DNA of 47,704 nucleotides from Gemmataceae bacterium (lineage in GTDB: Bacteria; Planctomycetota; Planctomycetia; Gemmatales; Gemmataceae). The notes under the pieces were generated by a model. It was given only the letters and a program-made list of their open reading frames with translations. It ran no database searches and was not told where the DNA came from. Numbering within the stretch: position 1 is the stretch's first letter; every line of letters begins with the position of its first letter. The stretch lies in the NCBI GenBank assembly GCA_009691845.1, contig SIAJ01000038.1, positions 1-47,704 of the forward strand. Direction: 5' to 3'. This document shows, in pieces, positions 25,577 through 33,517 of the stretch. A program made the position numbers and the translations under genes.

Positions 25577-26512
25577 ATGCGGGCTCGGCGTTCTACTGCT
25601 GTCGTCGTTTTCGCTTGCACAAGCATTTGGTTTCTGGCTGCGCCTAATTGGGTGCAGACTACCGCTTCTGCACAAGGACATTCGCTGAACGGTGGCGCTT
25701 CGGTCGCACCGCCGATTCCGAACGGGCCTCCGTTGGAAGTACCGATACCGGTCTCGTGGGAGCAGAAGCGAAGTTCTGCCCCGACGTCGAAGCGTGGGGC
25801 AGCGATCGAGTGGCTCCAGGAAAGCGATGAAGTCGTTCCGGCCGGATTTCTTCAACCGCATCTCCTGCATTCCGAGGAGACACTCCTGCCAACTCGGCCC
25901 CCACATCCCACGCCGCCGCCGGCAACCTTCAGCGGTTCAGCGTGCGACTTCAATCCGTGGTGTGGCAACAACCTGTTCTCGCCTGATTTTCATTCGTACC
26001 AAGTGCTTGGCGGCTACTACGTTTCGAGCACCTTGGGCCCAGATATTCCAGACTTCAGCTTTGTGCCGTTTACCATTCGCAAAGGTTGGATGCTCACCGC
26101 GCCGGGTATCGACCACTCCTTCCTCACGGGAAACTGGGAGTGTTTGGCCGGGTTGACCGCGGCATCCATCACCACAACCTACGGCCACTACGCGGTCAGC
26201 CCGACGGTGCATCTGCGACGAAATTTCCTCGCCGTTGGATCGTCGATCGTTCCCTACGCGCAACTCGGAGTCGGGTTTTTCATAAGCGATGCCTACAAGG
26301 ACAAGTCCCAGCGAGCGATCGGGCAGGCTTGTGAGTACACGGTCCAGGCTCAATGTGGCGTGCGGTTTTTTGTGACATCCGAGATGTCGATCGATGTGGA
26401 AGCGGGCTTCCAACACATTTCAAACGCGTACCAGTCCAGTCGCAATCTGGGCGTGAACGCATTCGGTGCACAGGTCGGCATCACGTACCACTTTCCGTGG
26501 GGCGTGAAGTAG
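25577..26512 (+). CDS. Acyloxyacyl hydrolase / lipid A 3-O-deacylase (PagL-like)
   Basis: The start is placed at ATG 25577, with GGAGAG about 7 bases upstream and the leader MRARRSTAVVVFACTSIWFL; an ATG at 25553 is possible. The first 130 residues are Pro-rich and of low complexity. Residues about 140-311 form a beta-barrel-like domain with alternating hydrophobic strands, and the C-terminal GFQHISNAYQSSRNLGVN followed by VGITYHF matches the PagL family. In PagL the His and Ser of H-x-S are catalytic; they are H280 and S282 here. The position expected for the catalytic Glu looks like Asn294, so activity is uncertain. It would remove an acyl chain from lipid A in the outer membrane. Confidence 0.72.
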   Translation: MRARRSTAVVVFACTSIWFLAAPNWVQTTASAQGHSLNGGASVAPPIPNGPPLEVPIPVSWEQKRSSAPTSKRGAAIEWLQESDEVVPAGFLQPHLLHSEETLLPTRPPHPTPPPATFSGSACDFNPWCGNNLFSPDFHSYQVLGGYYVSSTLGPDIPDFSFVPFTIRKGWMLTAPGIDHSFLTGNWECLAGLTAASITTTYGHYAVSPTVHLRRNFLAVGSSIVPYAQLGVGFFISDAYKDKSQRAIGQACEYTVQAQCGVRFFVTSEMSIDVEAGFQHISNAYQSSRNLGVNAFGAQVGITYHFPWGVK

Positions 26513-27182
26513 TCAGATTCGTGAGTGCCTGCTTCAACGGGCAATCATTACCGATCAATTCGCCACATCGATACCGTGCCAGCAATTCGTGTGATCGCCT
26601 GGCCAGTAGTCGCCGTACTTCTCGCCGCTTGCCCTTCACACGCGCAATTCGCATGTCGTCGTATCCGGTCGTCTGGTGGCGCAGCCAGGCAATCACCGCG
26701 GCCTCGGCCCGCTGCTCAACCGGAATTCGCTTGGTCCGTGCCACCGTGCCGCTACCGACCGGTGTCGCGTGGTCGGCGACGGCATGGGCCAGCCGCTCCC
26801 CGAGTTCCGCGTGATCTGAGTGAAAACCCAGGAATGCGACGACTGCTCCACGAAAGTCTTCCACGTATTCGGCCTGGACCTTCTCGCGGCGACGACCATC
26901 GGCTTCTTTCCGCTTCGCGAAGTTCGCTGTCGATCGCTCCGTTTCGAGTTCCGCACGGATCTGTGCGATCGTCGCGACGGCTGCCCACACGCCTCGGGAG
27001 AAAATCTTGCGGCCCTTCTTCTCGGCAACGACCCAGTGATCGCCGGAAGATTTCACTCGTCGGGTCAGTGCCGCGTCGCCAGGAGGAAGCAGAATCCAGC
27101 CAGGCGGTGCAGTCAAGATTTGTCCGTCGGGGCTACGAACACTGTACGGAGTCGGCCCAGGGCTGAAGGCGTTGGCGCTCAC
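26481..27182 (-). CDS. DUF2293 domain protein
   Basis: 233 residues from the GTG at 27182, chosen because GGAG lies 7 bases upstream and family similarity starts at NAFSPGPTPYSVRSPDGQIL. Visible blocks are LPPGDAALTRRVKSSGDHW, EKKGRKIFSRGVWA, a charged helical middle (FAKRKEADGRRREKVQAEY) and the DUF2293 core AWLRHQTTGYDDMRIARVKG followed by RREVRRLLARRS. The high Arg content of the core suggests nucleic-acid binding, but its role is unknown. The 3' end overlaps the convergent PagL-like gene by 32 bases. Confidence 0.85.
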   Translation of the reverse strand: MSANAFSPGPTPYSVRSPDGQILTAPPGWILLPPGDAALTRRVKSSGDHWVVAEKKGRKIFSRGVWAAVATIAQIRAELETERSTANFAKRKEADGRRREKVQAEYVEDFRGAVVAFLGFHSDHAELGERLAHAVADHATPVGSGTVARTKRIPVEQRAEAAVIAWLRHQTTGYDDMRIARVKGKRREVRRLLARRSHELLARYRCGELIGNDCPLKQALTNLTTSRPTESGT

Positions 27183-27218
27183 TACTGATCTCCGTAAGAC
27201 GAGCCGTGTCCAAAGTAG

Positions 27219-27286
27219 CCCTCTCGCTCCGCGAGAGGGTTGCGGGTGTACTCCCACTTCGTAGTTTCCCTCGCGCAGAGCGTGAG
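27219..27286. repeat. Palindromes upstream of the ADP-ribosylglycohydrolase gene
   Basis: CCCTCTCGC-TCC-GCGAGAGGG is a perfect 9-base stem at 27219-27239. A second stem CTCGCGC-AGA-GCGTGAG at 27270-27286 has one G-T-type mismatch. Downstream follows GAGCTACATTGG, which resembles GGGCTACATTGG after the palindrome at 16416-16436, so the two loci share more than the stem. It lies between divergent genes and may overlap their promoters. Confidence 0.78.
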
Positions 27287-27322
27287 AGCTACATTGGTGA
27301 TATTGCTTTGTAGGGGGGTTGT

Positions 27323-28267
27323 GTGAAAGTCGGCCGCCTCGATCGTGGTCGTGGAACGCTCATCGGACTTGCCGTGGGCGATGCGCTCGGCGCTGCCGTC
27401 GAGTTCAAATCCCCCGGCACCTTCGTACTCGTTACTGGATACAGAAACGGCGGGCCGCACCGCCTGGAAGCGGGAGAATGGACCGACGACACCAGCATGG
27501 CCCTGGCTCTCGCGGACAGCATCGGTACGGTCGGCTGGGACCTGAATGATCAGGCCAACCGTTACGTTCAATGGTGGAAAACCGGCACGTACTCCGTGAA
27601 CGGACGTTGTTTCGACATCGGCAATACCACTCGTGCCGCGTTGAGCAAATTCGCTGCGAAGCGAAACGCCCTCACCTCCGGCGATCGTTCCGAGGACGCC
27701 AGCGGCAATGGCTCGATCATGCGGCTGGCTCCGGTGCCAATGCGATTTGCCCATTTGTATCCGAGCAAACTCGATGAGCTTTCCCGGTTGGCCGAGGAAT
27801 CGAGTCTGCCGACTCACGCGAGCGATCCGTGTGTTTCAGCCTGCCGATACCTGGCCACGGTTCTTGCCGCTCTGATCCAGGGCGAAGATCGCGGGAAAGT
27901 TCTATCCGCGACCTGGAAGCCTCTCCAGCAAATCAACGACATCAAGCCGTTGCACCCGTTGATCCAGGAAGTTGCTCTGGGGTCGTTTCAACGGAGGCAG
28001 CCGCCAGCCATCCAGGGATCGGGTTGGGTGGTCAAGAGCCTGGAGGCCGCACTCTGGGCCTTCCACGACGTGGAGACGTTCGAGGAAGCCGTCTTGAAAG
28101 CCGTCAATCTCGGTGACGACGCCGATACGACTGGTGCCGTCTGCGGCCAGTTAGCCGGGGCGTATTGGGGGGAATCGAGCATCCCCAAATCGTTACGGTC
28201 GGGTCTGGCACGCAAGGATCTGCTGGAAAACGCGTTGGCGAAGTGTGTGAGTACCAACCCCAACTAA
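27323..28267 (+). CDS. ADP-ribosylglycohydrolase family protein
   Basis: A 314-residue protein from GTG 27323 (upstream AGGGGGG). Family signatures: GRGTLIGLAVGDALGAAVEF at the N-terminus, GEWTDDTSMALALADSI (metal-binding Thr-Asp-Asp), and KAVNLGDDADTTGAVCGQLA near the C-terminus (second metal-binding Asp pair and Thr). These place it with the DraG/ARH-type di-metal hydrolases that remove ADP-ribose from proteins or nucleic acids, or act on related metabolites. The endonuclease IV gene starts 18 bases downstream, so the two are probably co-transcribed. There is no dinitrogenase-reductase gene nearby, so a DraG role in nitrogen fixation is unlikely. Confidence 0.93.
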   Translation: MKVGRLDRGRGTLIGLAVGDALGAAVEFKSPGTFVLVTGYRNGGPHRLEAGEWTDDTSMALALADSIGTVGWDLNDQANRYVQWWKTGTYSVNGRCFDIGNTTRAALSKFAAKRNALTSGDRSEDASGNGSIMRLAPVPMRFAHLYPSKLDELSRLAEESSLPTHASDPCVSACRYLATVLAALIQGEDRGKVLSATWKPLQQINDIKPLHPLIQEVALGSFQRRQPPAIQGSGWVVKSLEAALWAFHDVETFEEAVLKAVNLGDDADTTGAVCGQLAGAYWGESSIPKSLRSGLARKDLLENALAKCVSTNPN

Positions 28268-28285
28268 CAGGAAGACGAGTGCAAG

Positions 28286-29167
28286 ATGCCGCTGTTCGGT
28301 GCCCACATGTCGATAGCTGGTGGTGCTTGCAGGGCTCTCGAAGCGGCCACATTGCTTGGGATGGAGACGGTTCAGCTCTTCACGAAAAACAACAATCAAT
28401 GGGCCGGTAAGCCGTTCTCGCCAGATGAGCCAGCCGAGTTTCGCAGGCTGCTTCGCAAATCCAAGCTCAAGTTCGCCACCTCTCACACGTCGTACTTGAT
28501 CAATCTTGCTTCACCCGATCCGGTTCTTTGGAGGAAGTCGGTCGAGGCCTTCGTGAACGAGATGAATCGGGCCGAGGTGCTCGGACTAACCTACCTGGTC
28601 ACGCATCCCGGTGCCCACGTCGGAGCGGGCGAGGAAACCGGACTCGCGAACGTCGTCCGGGCGCTCGACGAGATTCATGAGCGATGTCCGGACTATCGAT
28701 TGAAAGTGCTGCTCGAATTGACCGCCGGACAGGGAAGTTGCCTCGGGCATCGCTTCGAGCATCTTGCGATCATCATCAATCACATTCGCGAAAAGAAACG
28801 GCTTGGCGTTTGTCTCGATACCTGCCACGTCTTCGCGGCCGGGTATCCGCTCTCGACCGAAGCCGAATATCAAGCGACGTTCAACGAGTTCGATCGCGTG
28901 ATCGGCTTGAAGCGACTGAAGCTCTTCCATTTGAACGACAGCAAGAAGCCGTTTGGCAGTCGGGTGGATCGACACGAACATCTTGGCAAGGGATTTCTCG
29001 GCATCGAACCATTCCGCATGCTGGTGAATGATCCGCACTTTCAGAAGTCGCCGATGATTTTGGAGACGGCGAAGGAAGATGAGGATGGCATCCAAATGGA
29101 CCCGGTGAATCTCGCAGTGTTACGAGGACTGACTACCACCAACACTTCTCCTTCTCCCACTCGATGA
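28286..29167 (+). CDS. nfo: Endonuclease IV (AP endonuclease)
   Basis: A 293-residue protein matching endonuclease IV, which cuts DNA 5' to abasic sites in base-excision repair using three zinc ions in a TIM barrel. Landmarks in order: FGAHMSIAGG, SHTSYLINLASPD, VTHPGAHVG, LELTAGQGSCLGHRFEHL, LGVCLDTCHVFAAGY, FHLNDSKKPFGSRVDRHEH and LGKGFLG. All expected metal ligands (His, Glu, Asp) appear to be present. It follows the ADP-ribosylglycohydrolase by 18 bases. Its last 35 bases overlap the convergent DUF413-like gene. Confidence 0.96.
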   Translation: MPLFGAHMSIAGGACRALEAATLLGMETVQLFTKNNNQWAGKPFSPDEPAEFRRLLRKSKLKFATSHTSYLINLASPDPVLWRKSVEAFVNEMNRAEVLGLTYLVTHPGAHVGAGEETGLANVVRALDEIHERCPDYRLKVLLELTAGQGSCLGHRFEHLAIIINHIREKKRLGVCLDTCHVFAAGYPLSTEAEYQATFNEFDRVIGLKRLKLFHLNDSKKPFGSRVDRHEHLGKGFLGIEPFRMLVNDPHFQKSPMILETAKEDEDGIQMDPVNLAVLRGLTTTNTSPSPTR

Positions 29168-29477
29168 TGCCATAATCTTCTGGCAGAGGCGGCGGCGGGG
29201 CGGACTGCTGCTCGCGTTCGTATTCCCGCCGGCCCTTGAGCCGAACCCACGCACGCTCGTCCACAGTGGAGGGTTCGACCTCTTCACGATCAACCTGGAG
29301 GAATTGTTTTTGCTCGGCCGTCGTTGCAGAGATTGTTCCCGCCGCGAGTGCCTCCATCAAGCGGCCGCGTTCAGTAAGAGCAAGCAGTTCCTCCGGCAGA
29401 AAAATTCCTGGTGCCACATCGATTTGAAACGGGGGCAGTTCCGCCTGCTTTCTCTGTGGTGCTGGAGCGTTTTTCAT
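29133..29477 (-). CDS. DUF413/MaoP-like small protein
   Basis: A 114-residue protein. The core FLPEELLALTERGRLMEALAAG, then TAEQKQFLQVDREEVEPST and ERAWVRLKGRREYERE resembles DUF413, whose best-known member MaoP helps organise the Ori macrodomain in enterobacteria. The resemblance is by pattern only, and orthology of function is not implied. The N-terminus (MKNAPAPQRKQAELPP) and the C-terminus (PPPPLPEDYGIIEWEKEK) are low complexity. It is convergent with nfo, with a 35-base overlap. Confidence 0.6.
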   Translation of the reverse strand: MKNAPAPQRKQAELPPFQIDVAPGIFLPEELLALTERGRLMEALAAGTISATTAEQKQFLQVDREEVEPSTVDERAWVRLKGRREYEREQQSAPPPPLPEDYGIIEWEKEKCWW

Positions 29478-29790
29478 CGCGACGATCCTTGCAGACGCGT
29501 ACGGAACCGGCAGTTCATTCTACACCGCCCAGACAGTCCTCAATGCTGAAATTCGCGCTCGTTTGTCGCTCCGAGCTTCGTGGCTACTGGCCTCCCGGCC
29601 TGTTCCATTGCAACGCGTGTGACTTCGCCGCTTTTTTGGGGCCTTGTACTTGGCACGCCGGGAGGCCTGCCGCCACATTTGGATTGCTGCACATCCTCAG
29701 AGCGTCAAACGATTTGGTCGCTTGCGATCCGCCCTGGGACCGAGTAAGATAATCCCTACCAACCTGCCCGCTTGTCCCTCCCCGAGTCTT
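29478..29790. other. Divergent intergenic region with inverted repeat
   Basis: This gap separates the starts of the DUF413-like gene (minus) and the DUF4159 gene (plus), so it should contain both promoters, but I cannot point to convincing hexamers. It holds a perfect 11-base inverted repeat, GGCCTCCCGGC (29589-29599) and GCCGGGAGGCC (29657-29667), 57 bases apart. A 70-codon open frame from ATG 29543 crosses it but shows no recognisable domain and is not called. Confidence 0.55.
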
Positions 29791-31047
29791 GTGACTGTGT
29801 TTCGTGTTCGCATCACCAAACGCCGGGCGTTGATCGCAACACTGCTGTTCGCATTGTTGTGGTGTTCACTCGTCGTTATCTGGGGAAACTACCTTGGCAT
29901 GTTCGCCCCCATCGGCTGGGGCGTTCTTTATATTCTCGGTCTGGCCTGGGTCGTTTATGCCGTGGAGCAAACAGCGCGAGCGATCGAGGCTCGCCGCCGA
30001 ATGGAAAAAGACAAGCCGGGGCTCGTCTGGAATCCGTTCGATCTGGCTGCCTGTTACTATTTTCGACACGCACAACGCCTGTTGCAATCCTTGTTGGTTC
30101 TAGGTGCTTACTCGATTCTCTTCTGCGTGTTGTACATCCTGGCCTATCTCACGTGGGGAAACCGGGCTGGCGCGCATGACTACGACTTGCCCTCCGGCGG
30201 AGGCTCGGATGCAATGCAGGCCAGTTCGGTCAAGGTGCAGAAGGTCATCCGCAAGAAATTCGTGATCAATCCATATAGCTCCATCGTCTTCGCCGCCCCG
30301 CCTCCGATCGATCAGATCGACGTGAAGCTGACCGATGAAAGTGCGAACCGCTACTCCGTGGGTCAAGGGGCGGGTGCGACTGGCGAGGGCGATGGTGATG
30401 GCGCAGGCTTCGGTTCGGGCACAGGCAAGGGGAAGATCTACTTCGTTCGCCTGAAACACGGCGATCGAGGCTGGGACAAGAACTTCGGCATCGGCGGCGA
30501 CCGCAACATGCTGGCCGAGTATGGGGCTCGCACCAAGCAGAAGATTGCCGAGGAAACGGAATACATCGAGGCGGCTGTGGTCGCCAAAAAGCGATTACCG
30601 CTCTTGTACATCTCCGGATCGTCGTCACTGCCTCTGAGTGCGGCTGACAAGAAGTCCTTGAAGCAGTACATCACCGAACAGCACGGCATGATCCTGGGCG
30701 ACAACCTCGGCGGAGTCGGATTTCACAATGCGTTCGTTGCCGCGATGAACGAGATCACTGGTGTGCAGGGGGTCGCGATTCCGCGTGACGATCGCATTCA
30801 CCAGCGGCCTTATCCGTTGCCGCAATTACCCATCGTGGTGGCACACGGCGGAACCACGCCGATTGGCTGGAAGATCGACGGGCGCTGGGTGGCCTACTAC
30901 CACCCCGGTGCCCTCAGCGATGCCTGGCGTGACGATCATGCAGGCATTCGCAAAGAGGTTTACGAACTCTGCTATCAACTCGGCGTCAACGTGATTTACT
31001 ACGCCTACCGGGAGTATAACCAGTGGCTCATGTCGCAAAAACAGTAA
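29791..31047 (+). CDS. Membrane-anchored DUF4159 protein
   Basis: 418 residues from GTG 29791 (VTVFRVRITKRRALIATLLF); GTG 29797 is an alternative, and no good ATG exists. The N-terminal 130 residues carry three hydrophobic segments (ALIATLLFALLWCSLVVIW, GWGVLYILGLAWVVYAV, LLVLGAYSILFCVLYILAYL). A Gly-rich linker (GQGAGATGEGDGDGAGFGSG) leads to DUF4159 (KIYFVRLKHGDRGWDKN, LGDNLGGVGFHNAFVAAMNE, GRWVAYYHPGALSDAW, YELCYQLGVNVIYYAYREY). DUF4159 is related to glutamine-amidotransferase-like folds; in planctomycetes it often accompanies MoxR/DUF58 genes, which are absent here. The last 25 bases overlap the TPR gene. Confidence 0.87.
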   Translation: MTVFRVRITKRRALIATLLFALLWCSLVVIWGNYLGMFAPIGWGVLYILGLAWVVYAVEQTARAIEARRRMEKDKPGLVWNPFDLAACYYFRHAQRLLQSLLVLGAYSILFCVLYILAYLTWGNRAGAHDYDLPSGGGSDAMQASSVKVQKVIRKKFVINPYSSIVFAAPPPIDQIDVKLTDESANRYSVGQGAGATGEGDGDGAGFGSGTGKGKIYFVRLKHGDRGWDKNFGIGGDRNMLAEYGARTKQKIAEETEYIEAAVVAKKRLPLLYISGSSSLPLSAADKKSLKQYITEQHGMILGDNLGGVGFHNAFVAAMNEITGVQGVAIPRDDRIHQRPYPLPQLPIVVAHGGTTPIGWKIDGRWVAYYHPGALSDAWRDDHAGIRKEVYELCYQLGVNVIYYAYREYNQWLMSQKQ

Positions 31048-32651
31048 CCGCTTGCATACTTGGCTTCATTGCGATCCCCGCGTGGGCCGGCCCGCTGGAT
31101 GAGATGGCCATCGAACGCTGGGCGAAGCTTCGTGAGGCCGAACGATTTCAGTTGAACGCGGCCGAGCGATTGTACCGCGAGCATCAATGGAAACCTGCGG
31201 CCGACGAGTACGAAAAATTCTTGAAGCTCTACGAGAAGAGCGAAGGAGCCGCATACTCGCAGTTGAAGTGGTCCCACTGCCAGGTGCAATTACGCAAGCA
31301 AAACGCGGCCATCAAAGATGGCTATCAATCTGTACTCGACTACTTTCCGGATTCTCCCGAGGCCCCGGTTGCCGCCTTGTTTGTTGGCCGCACGAGCCGG
31401 GACATGGGTGACATCGCGCCAGCCAAGAAAGCATACGCCAAAGTGCTTTCGTCTTACCCAAAACACTTCACGGCCGCGATGGCCCGCCTCGATCTCGTTG
31501 ATATCGCGGTTAAAGAAAACGACCTGCAGGCACGAACCAACTTGCTCCGCGAGTTGACTTACGACGTTGAGCGCAAGGGGCCGACCGTCGAGCCATGCGT
31601 TACGGCCGCCCGGCAATTCGCTCGCCTCACTTTCCATACGGGTCAGTTTGAGGAAGGCCTGAAGGCACTCGCGACCACATGCACCGAGATCGATTTGCCG
31701 GTCCACCTGATGCACCCAACCCTCGGCGGCTTGCCACAAGTGGTGAGTGAACTCACGGGTGCGATGGACGAACCGACGAAAAAACTGGGCGAGAAACTTA
31801 CTGATGCCTCGGCCGGCTGGCTGAAAGTCCAAGCGACCAATTGGTTGAAGGACCCGAAGACCAAACCACAAGCCCTTGGTGCCTGGTATGCCGCGGCCGA
31901 GGTGCGCAGACAGGCTCGCCAGCCCGACAAGCAGAAGGTTGTCTACGACGAAATGCTTGCGGCCTTGGGGGCCGACGATCAAACTTTTGGCTACCTGGCA
32001 CAGTGGTACAAGGACAACAAGCAGCGCGAACTCGCCCGAACAACCTACGCGAAATACAAGGACGTCGCGGCTGGTCAGGGACAGATCGCCCACAGTTACG
32101 AAGAGGAAGTGAAATACGACCTGGCAGCTGAGATCTACCGCAAATTAGCCATCGCTGATGCCAAGACTGCCCCGAAGTGGCTGTCGGCGGCCGCGATGGC
32201 TTATCGACGAGGCAGCAAGCCCGACCTGGCGATTGCCGTCTATCGCGAATTGCTCACCTCCGATGCAACCCAGGCGGCCGAGTATCACTTCCAGATTGCC
32301 GAGACGTTGTACCACGCTTCACGCTGGAAAGAGTGCATCCAGGCCTATCGCGGCACCGATCGTTTTCCGCACAACTATCAACACATGGCCACGTCGTTCC
32401 GCCGACTGAAACAGCCTGATGAAGCGATCACGCTTTATCGTCAAATCATCGCGGCCTCGGCACCACACGCTTCGTGGGCCCTCCTGCAAATCGGTCATGC
32501 GCAAGAAGAGGCGGGCAAGAAAGAAGACGCCATCAAAACCTTCAAGATGGTTTGCGACAAGTTCCCGAAGACAACCGAGGGAAGCCAGGCTCACTCGATT
32601 CTGAATGAAAAGTACAAGATTCCGGTGACCCTGGGCGGGGCGAAGGATTGA
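31023..32651 (+). CDS. Secreted tetratricopeptide-repeat protein
   Basis: A 542-residue protein starting at GTG 31023, inside the end of the DUF4159 gene (25-base overlap). The signal peptide is AHVAKTVTACILGFIAIPAWA. The mature part is all-helical with many TPR units: ERLYREHQWKPAADEYEKF, GDIAPAKKAYAKVLSSYPKH, AAEIYRKLAIADAKT, RGSKPDLAIAVYRELL, RRLKQPDEAITLYRQIIAAS and EAGKKEDAIKTFKMVCDKFP. It probably works as a periplasmic binding scaffold. The overlap implies coupled expression with, and probably a shared role with, the DUF4159 membrane protein. Confidence 0.87.
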   Translation: MAHVAKTVTACILGFIAIPAWAGPLDEMAIERWAKLREAERFQLNAAERLYREHQWKPAADEYEKFLKLYEKSEGAAYSQLKWSHCQVQLRKQNAAIKDGYQSVLDYFPDSPEAPVAALFVGRTSRDMGDIAPAKKAYAKVLSSYPKHFTAAMARLDLVDIAVKENDLQARTNLLRELTYDVERKGPTVEPCVTAARQFARLTFHTGQFEEGLKALATTCTEIDLPVHLMHPTLGGLPQVVSELTGAMDEPTKKLGEKLTDASAGWLKVQATNWLKDPKTKPQALGAWYAAAEVRRQARQPDKQKVVYDEMLAALGADDQTFGYLAQWYKDNKQRELARTTYAKYKDVAAGQGQIAHSYEEEVKYDLAAEIYRKLAIADAKTAPKWLSAAAMAYRRGSKPDLAIAVYRELLTSDATQAAEYHFQIAETLYHASRWKECIQAYRGTDRFPHNYQHMATSFRRLKQPDEAITLYRQIIAASAPHASWALLQIGHAQEEAGKKEDAIKTFKMVCDKFPKTTEGSQAHSILNEKYKIPVTLGGAKD

Positions 32652-32692
32652 GGGGCTTCTGGTAAACTATCAGGATCCATGTGGAGCAGACG

Positions 32693-33061
32693 ATGTCTGA
32701 AAGTATGACACTCGACGTGCCAGCAGATCTGGCGAGGCGTGCCCGTAGTTTGGCTGCTGCTACCAATCGGCGAGTCAAAGATGTCGTTGTCGAGTGGCTC
32801 GGCCAGGTTATCGCGGAGTCCCCTGTAGAAGCGCTTTCCGATGCGGAGGTTCTGGGACTCTCTCGCAGCCAGTTGAGCGATGACGAGCAAGCGGCAATCA
32901 GCGATCTCTTGGGCCGGCAAGCGGAACTCGCGAAACCTGAGCGAACACGTCTCGACGAACTGCTCGCAATCTATCGCAGGGGGATCGTTCTCAAAGCCCG
33001 CGCCACCAATGAAGCAGTTTCGCGAGGATTGATTCCCCGGCTGGGCGACCATGCGGCGTGA
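32693..33061 (+). CDS. Small RHH/CopG-like protein paired with HNH nuclease
   Basis: 122 residues from ATG 32693 (GGAG 7 bases upstream); a GTG at 32681 is possible. The N-terminus MTLDVPADLARRARSLAAATN followed by RRVKDVVVEWLG resembles a ribbon-helix-helix DNA-binding domain. The C-terminal part (SQLSDDEQAAISDLLGRQAE, LDELLAIYRRGIVLKARATN) is a charged helical region. It overlaps the HNH gene by 11 bases. I recognise this two-gene arrangement from other bacteria by pattern only. A regulator or antitoxin-like partner is plausible but unproven. Confidence 0.7.
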   Translation: MSESMTLDVPADLARRARSLAAATNRRVKDVVVEWLGQVIAESPVEALSDAEVLGLSRSQLSDDEQAAISDLLGRQAELAKPERTRLDELLAIYRRGIVLKARATNEAVSRGLIPRLGDHAA

Positions 33062-33446
33062 GTACATTCCGATTTCTGTTGAGAGGCGAGTACGAGAAGC
33101 CGCACAATTTCGTTGCGGCTATTGTTTGAGTCCACAGCATCTTGTCATGGCTCGGCTGGAAATTGAGCACCTCATCGCAGTCAGTCGGGGCGGCTCATCC
33201 GACGAATCAAACTTGTGGCCTAGCTGCCCTCTGTGCAACAAAGCGAAAAGTGATCGACCATTTGCGACCGCTCCCGCTACAGGCCAGGAGGTTCCAATCT
33301 TCAATCCACGCACGCAACTCTGGCACGAGCACTTTGGTTGGTCGTCCGATGGGCTTCGTATCCTCGGCAAGAGCCCGATTGGCCGTGCGACGGTCGCACT
33401 TCTGAATCTCGACAGCGATCCTGATGCCATACTTGTCCGGAGTTAA
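33051..33446 (+). CDS. HNH endonuclease
   Basis: A 131-residue HNH protein. The N-terminus REYIPISVERRVREAAQFRC leads to zinc-binding Cys pairs CGYC and CPLC. The core is LEIEHLIAVSRGGSSDESNL followed by PLCNKAKSDR, with the catalytic His in EIEHLI and the Asn in ESNLWPSC. The family includes solitary nucleases of unknown target as well as restriction-like enzymes. The C-terminal segment (WHEHFGWSSDGLRILGKSPI, TVALLNLD) is characteristic of this HNH subgroup. It overlaps the RHH-like gene by 11 bases. Confidence 0.9.
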   Translation: MRREYIPISVERRVREAAQFRCGYCLSPQHLVMARLEIEHLIAVSRGGSSDESNLWPSCPLCNKAKSDRPFATAPATGQEVPIFNPRTQLWHEHFGWSSDGLRILGKSPIGRATVALLNLDSDPDAILVRS

Positions 33447-33517
33447 TGGGTGCAATCAGGTTGGCACCCGCCAGAGAAGGATGGATAGACAGATAGTTTT
33501 TGCCAGAAGAGATCGAT

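Noticed and set aside
27323..28267. DraG role in nitrogenase control
   Set aside because: No nif genes or DraT partner in the window; the neighbours are DNA-repair-like.
29543..29752. Short frame upstream of the DUF4159 gene
   Set aside because: No domain and no ribosome site; it spans an inverted repeat.
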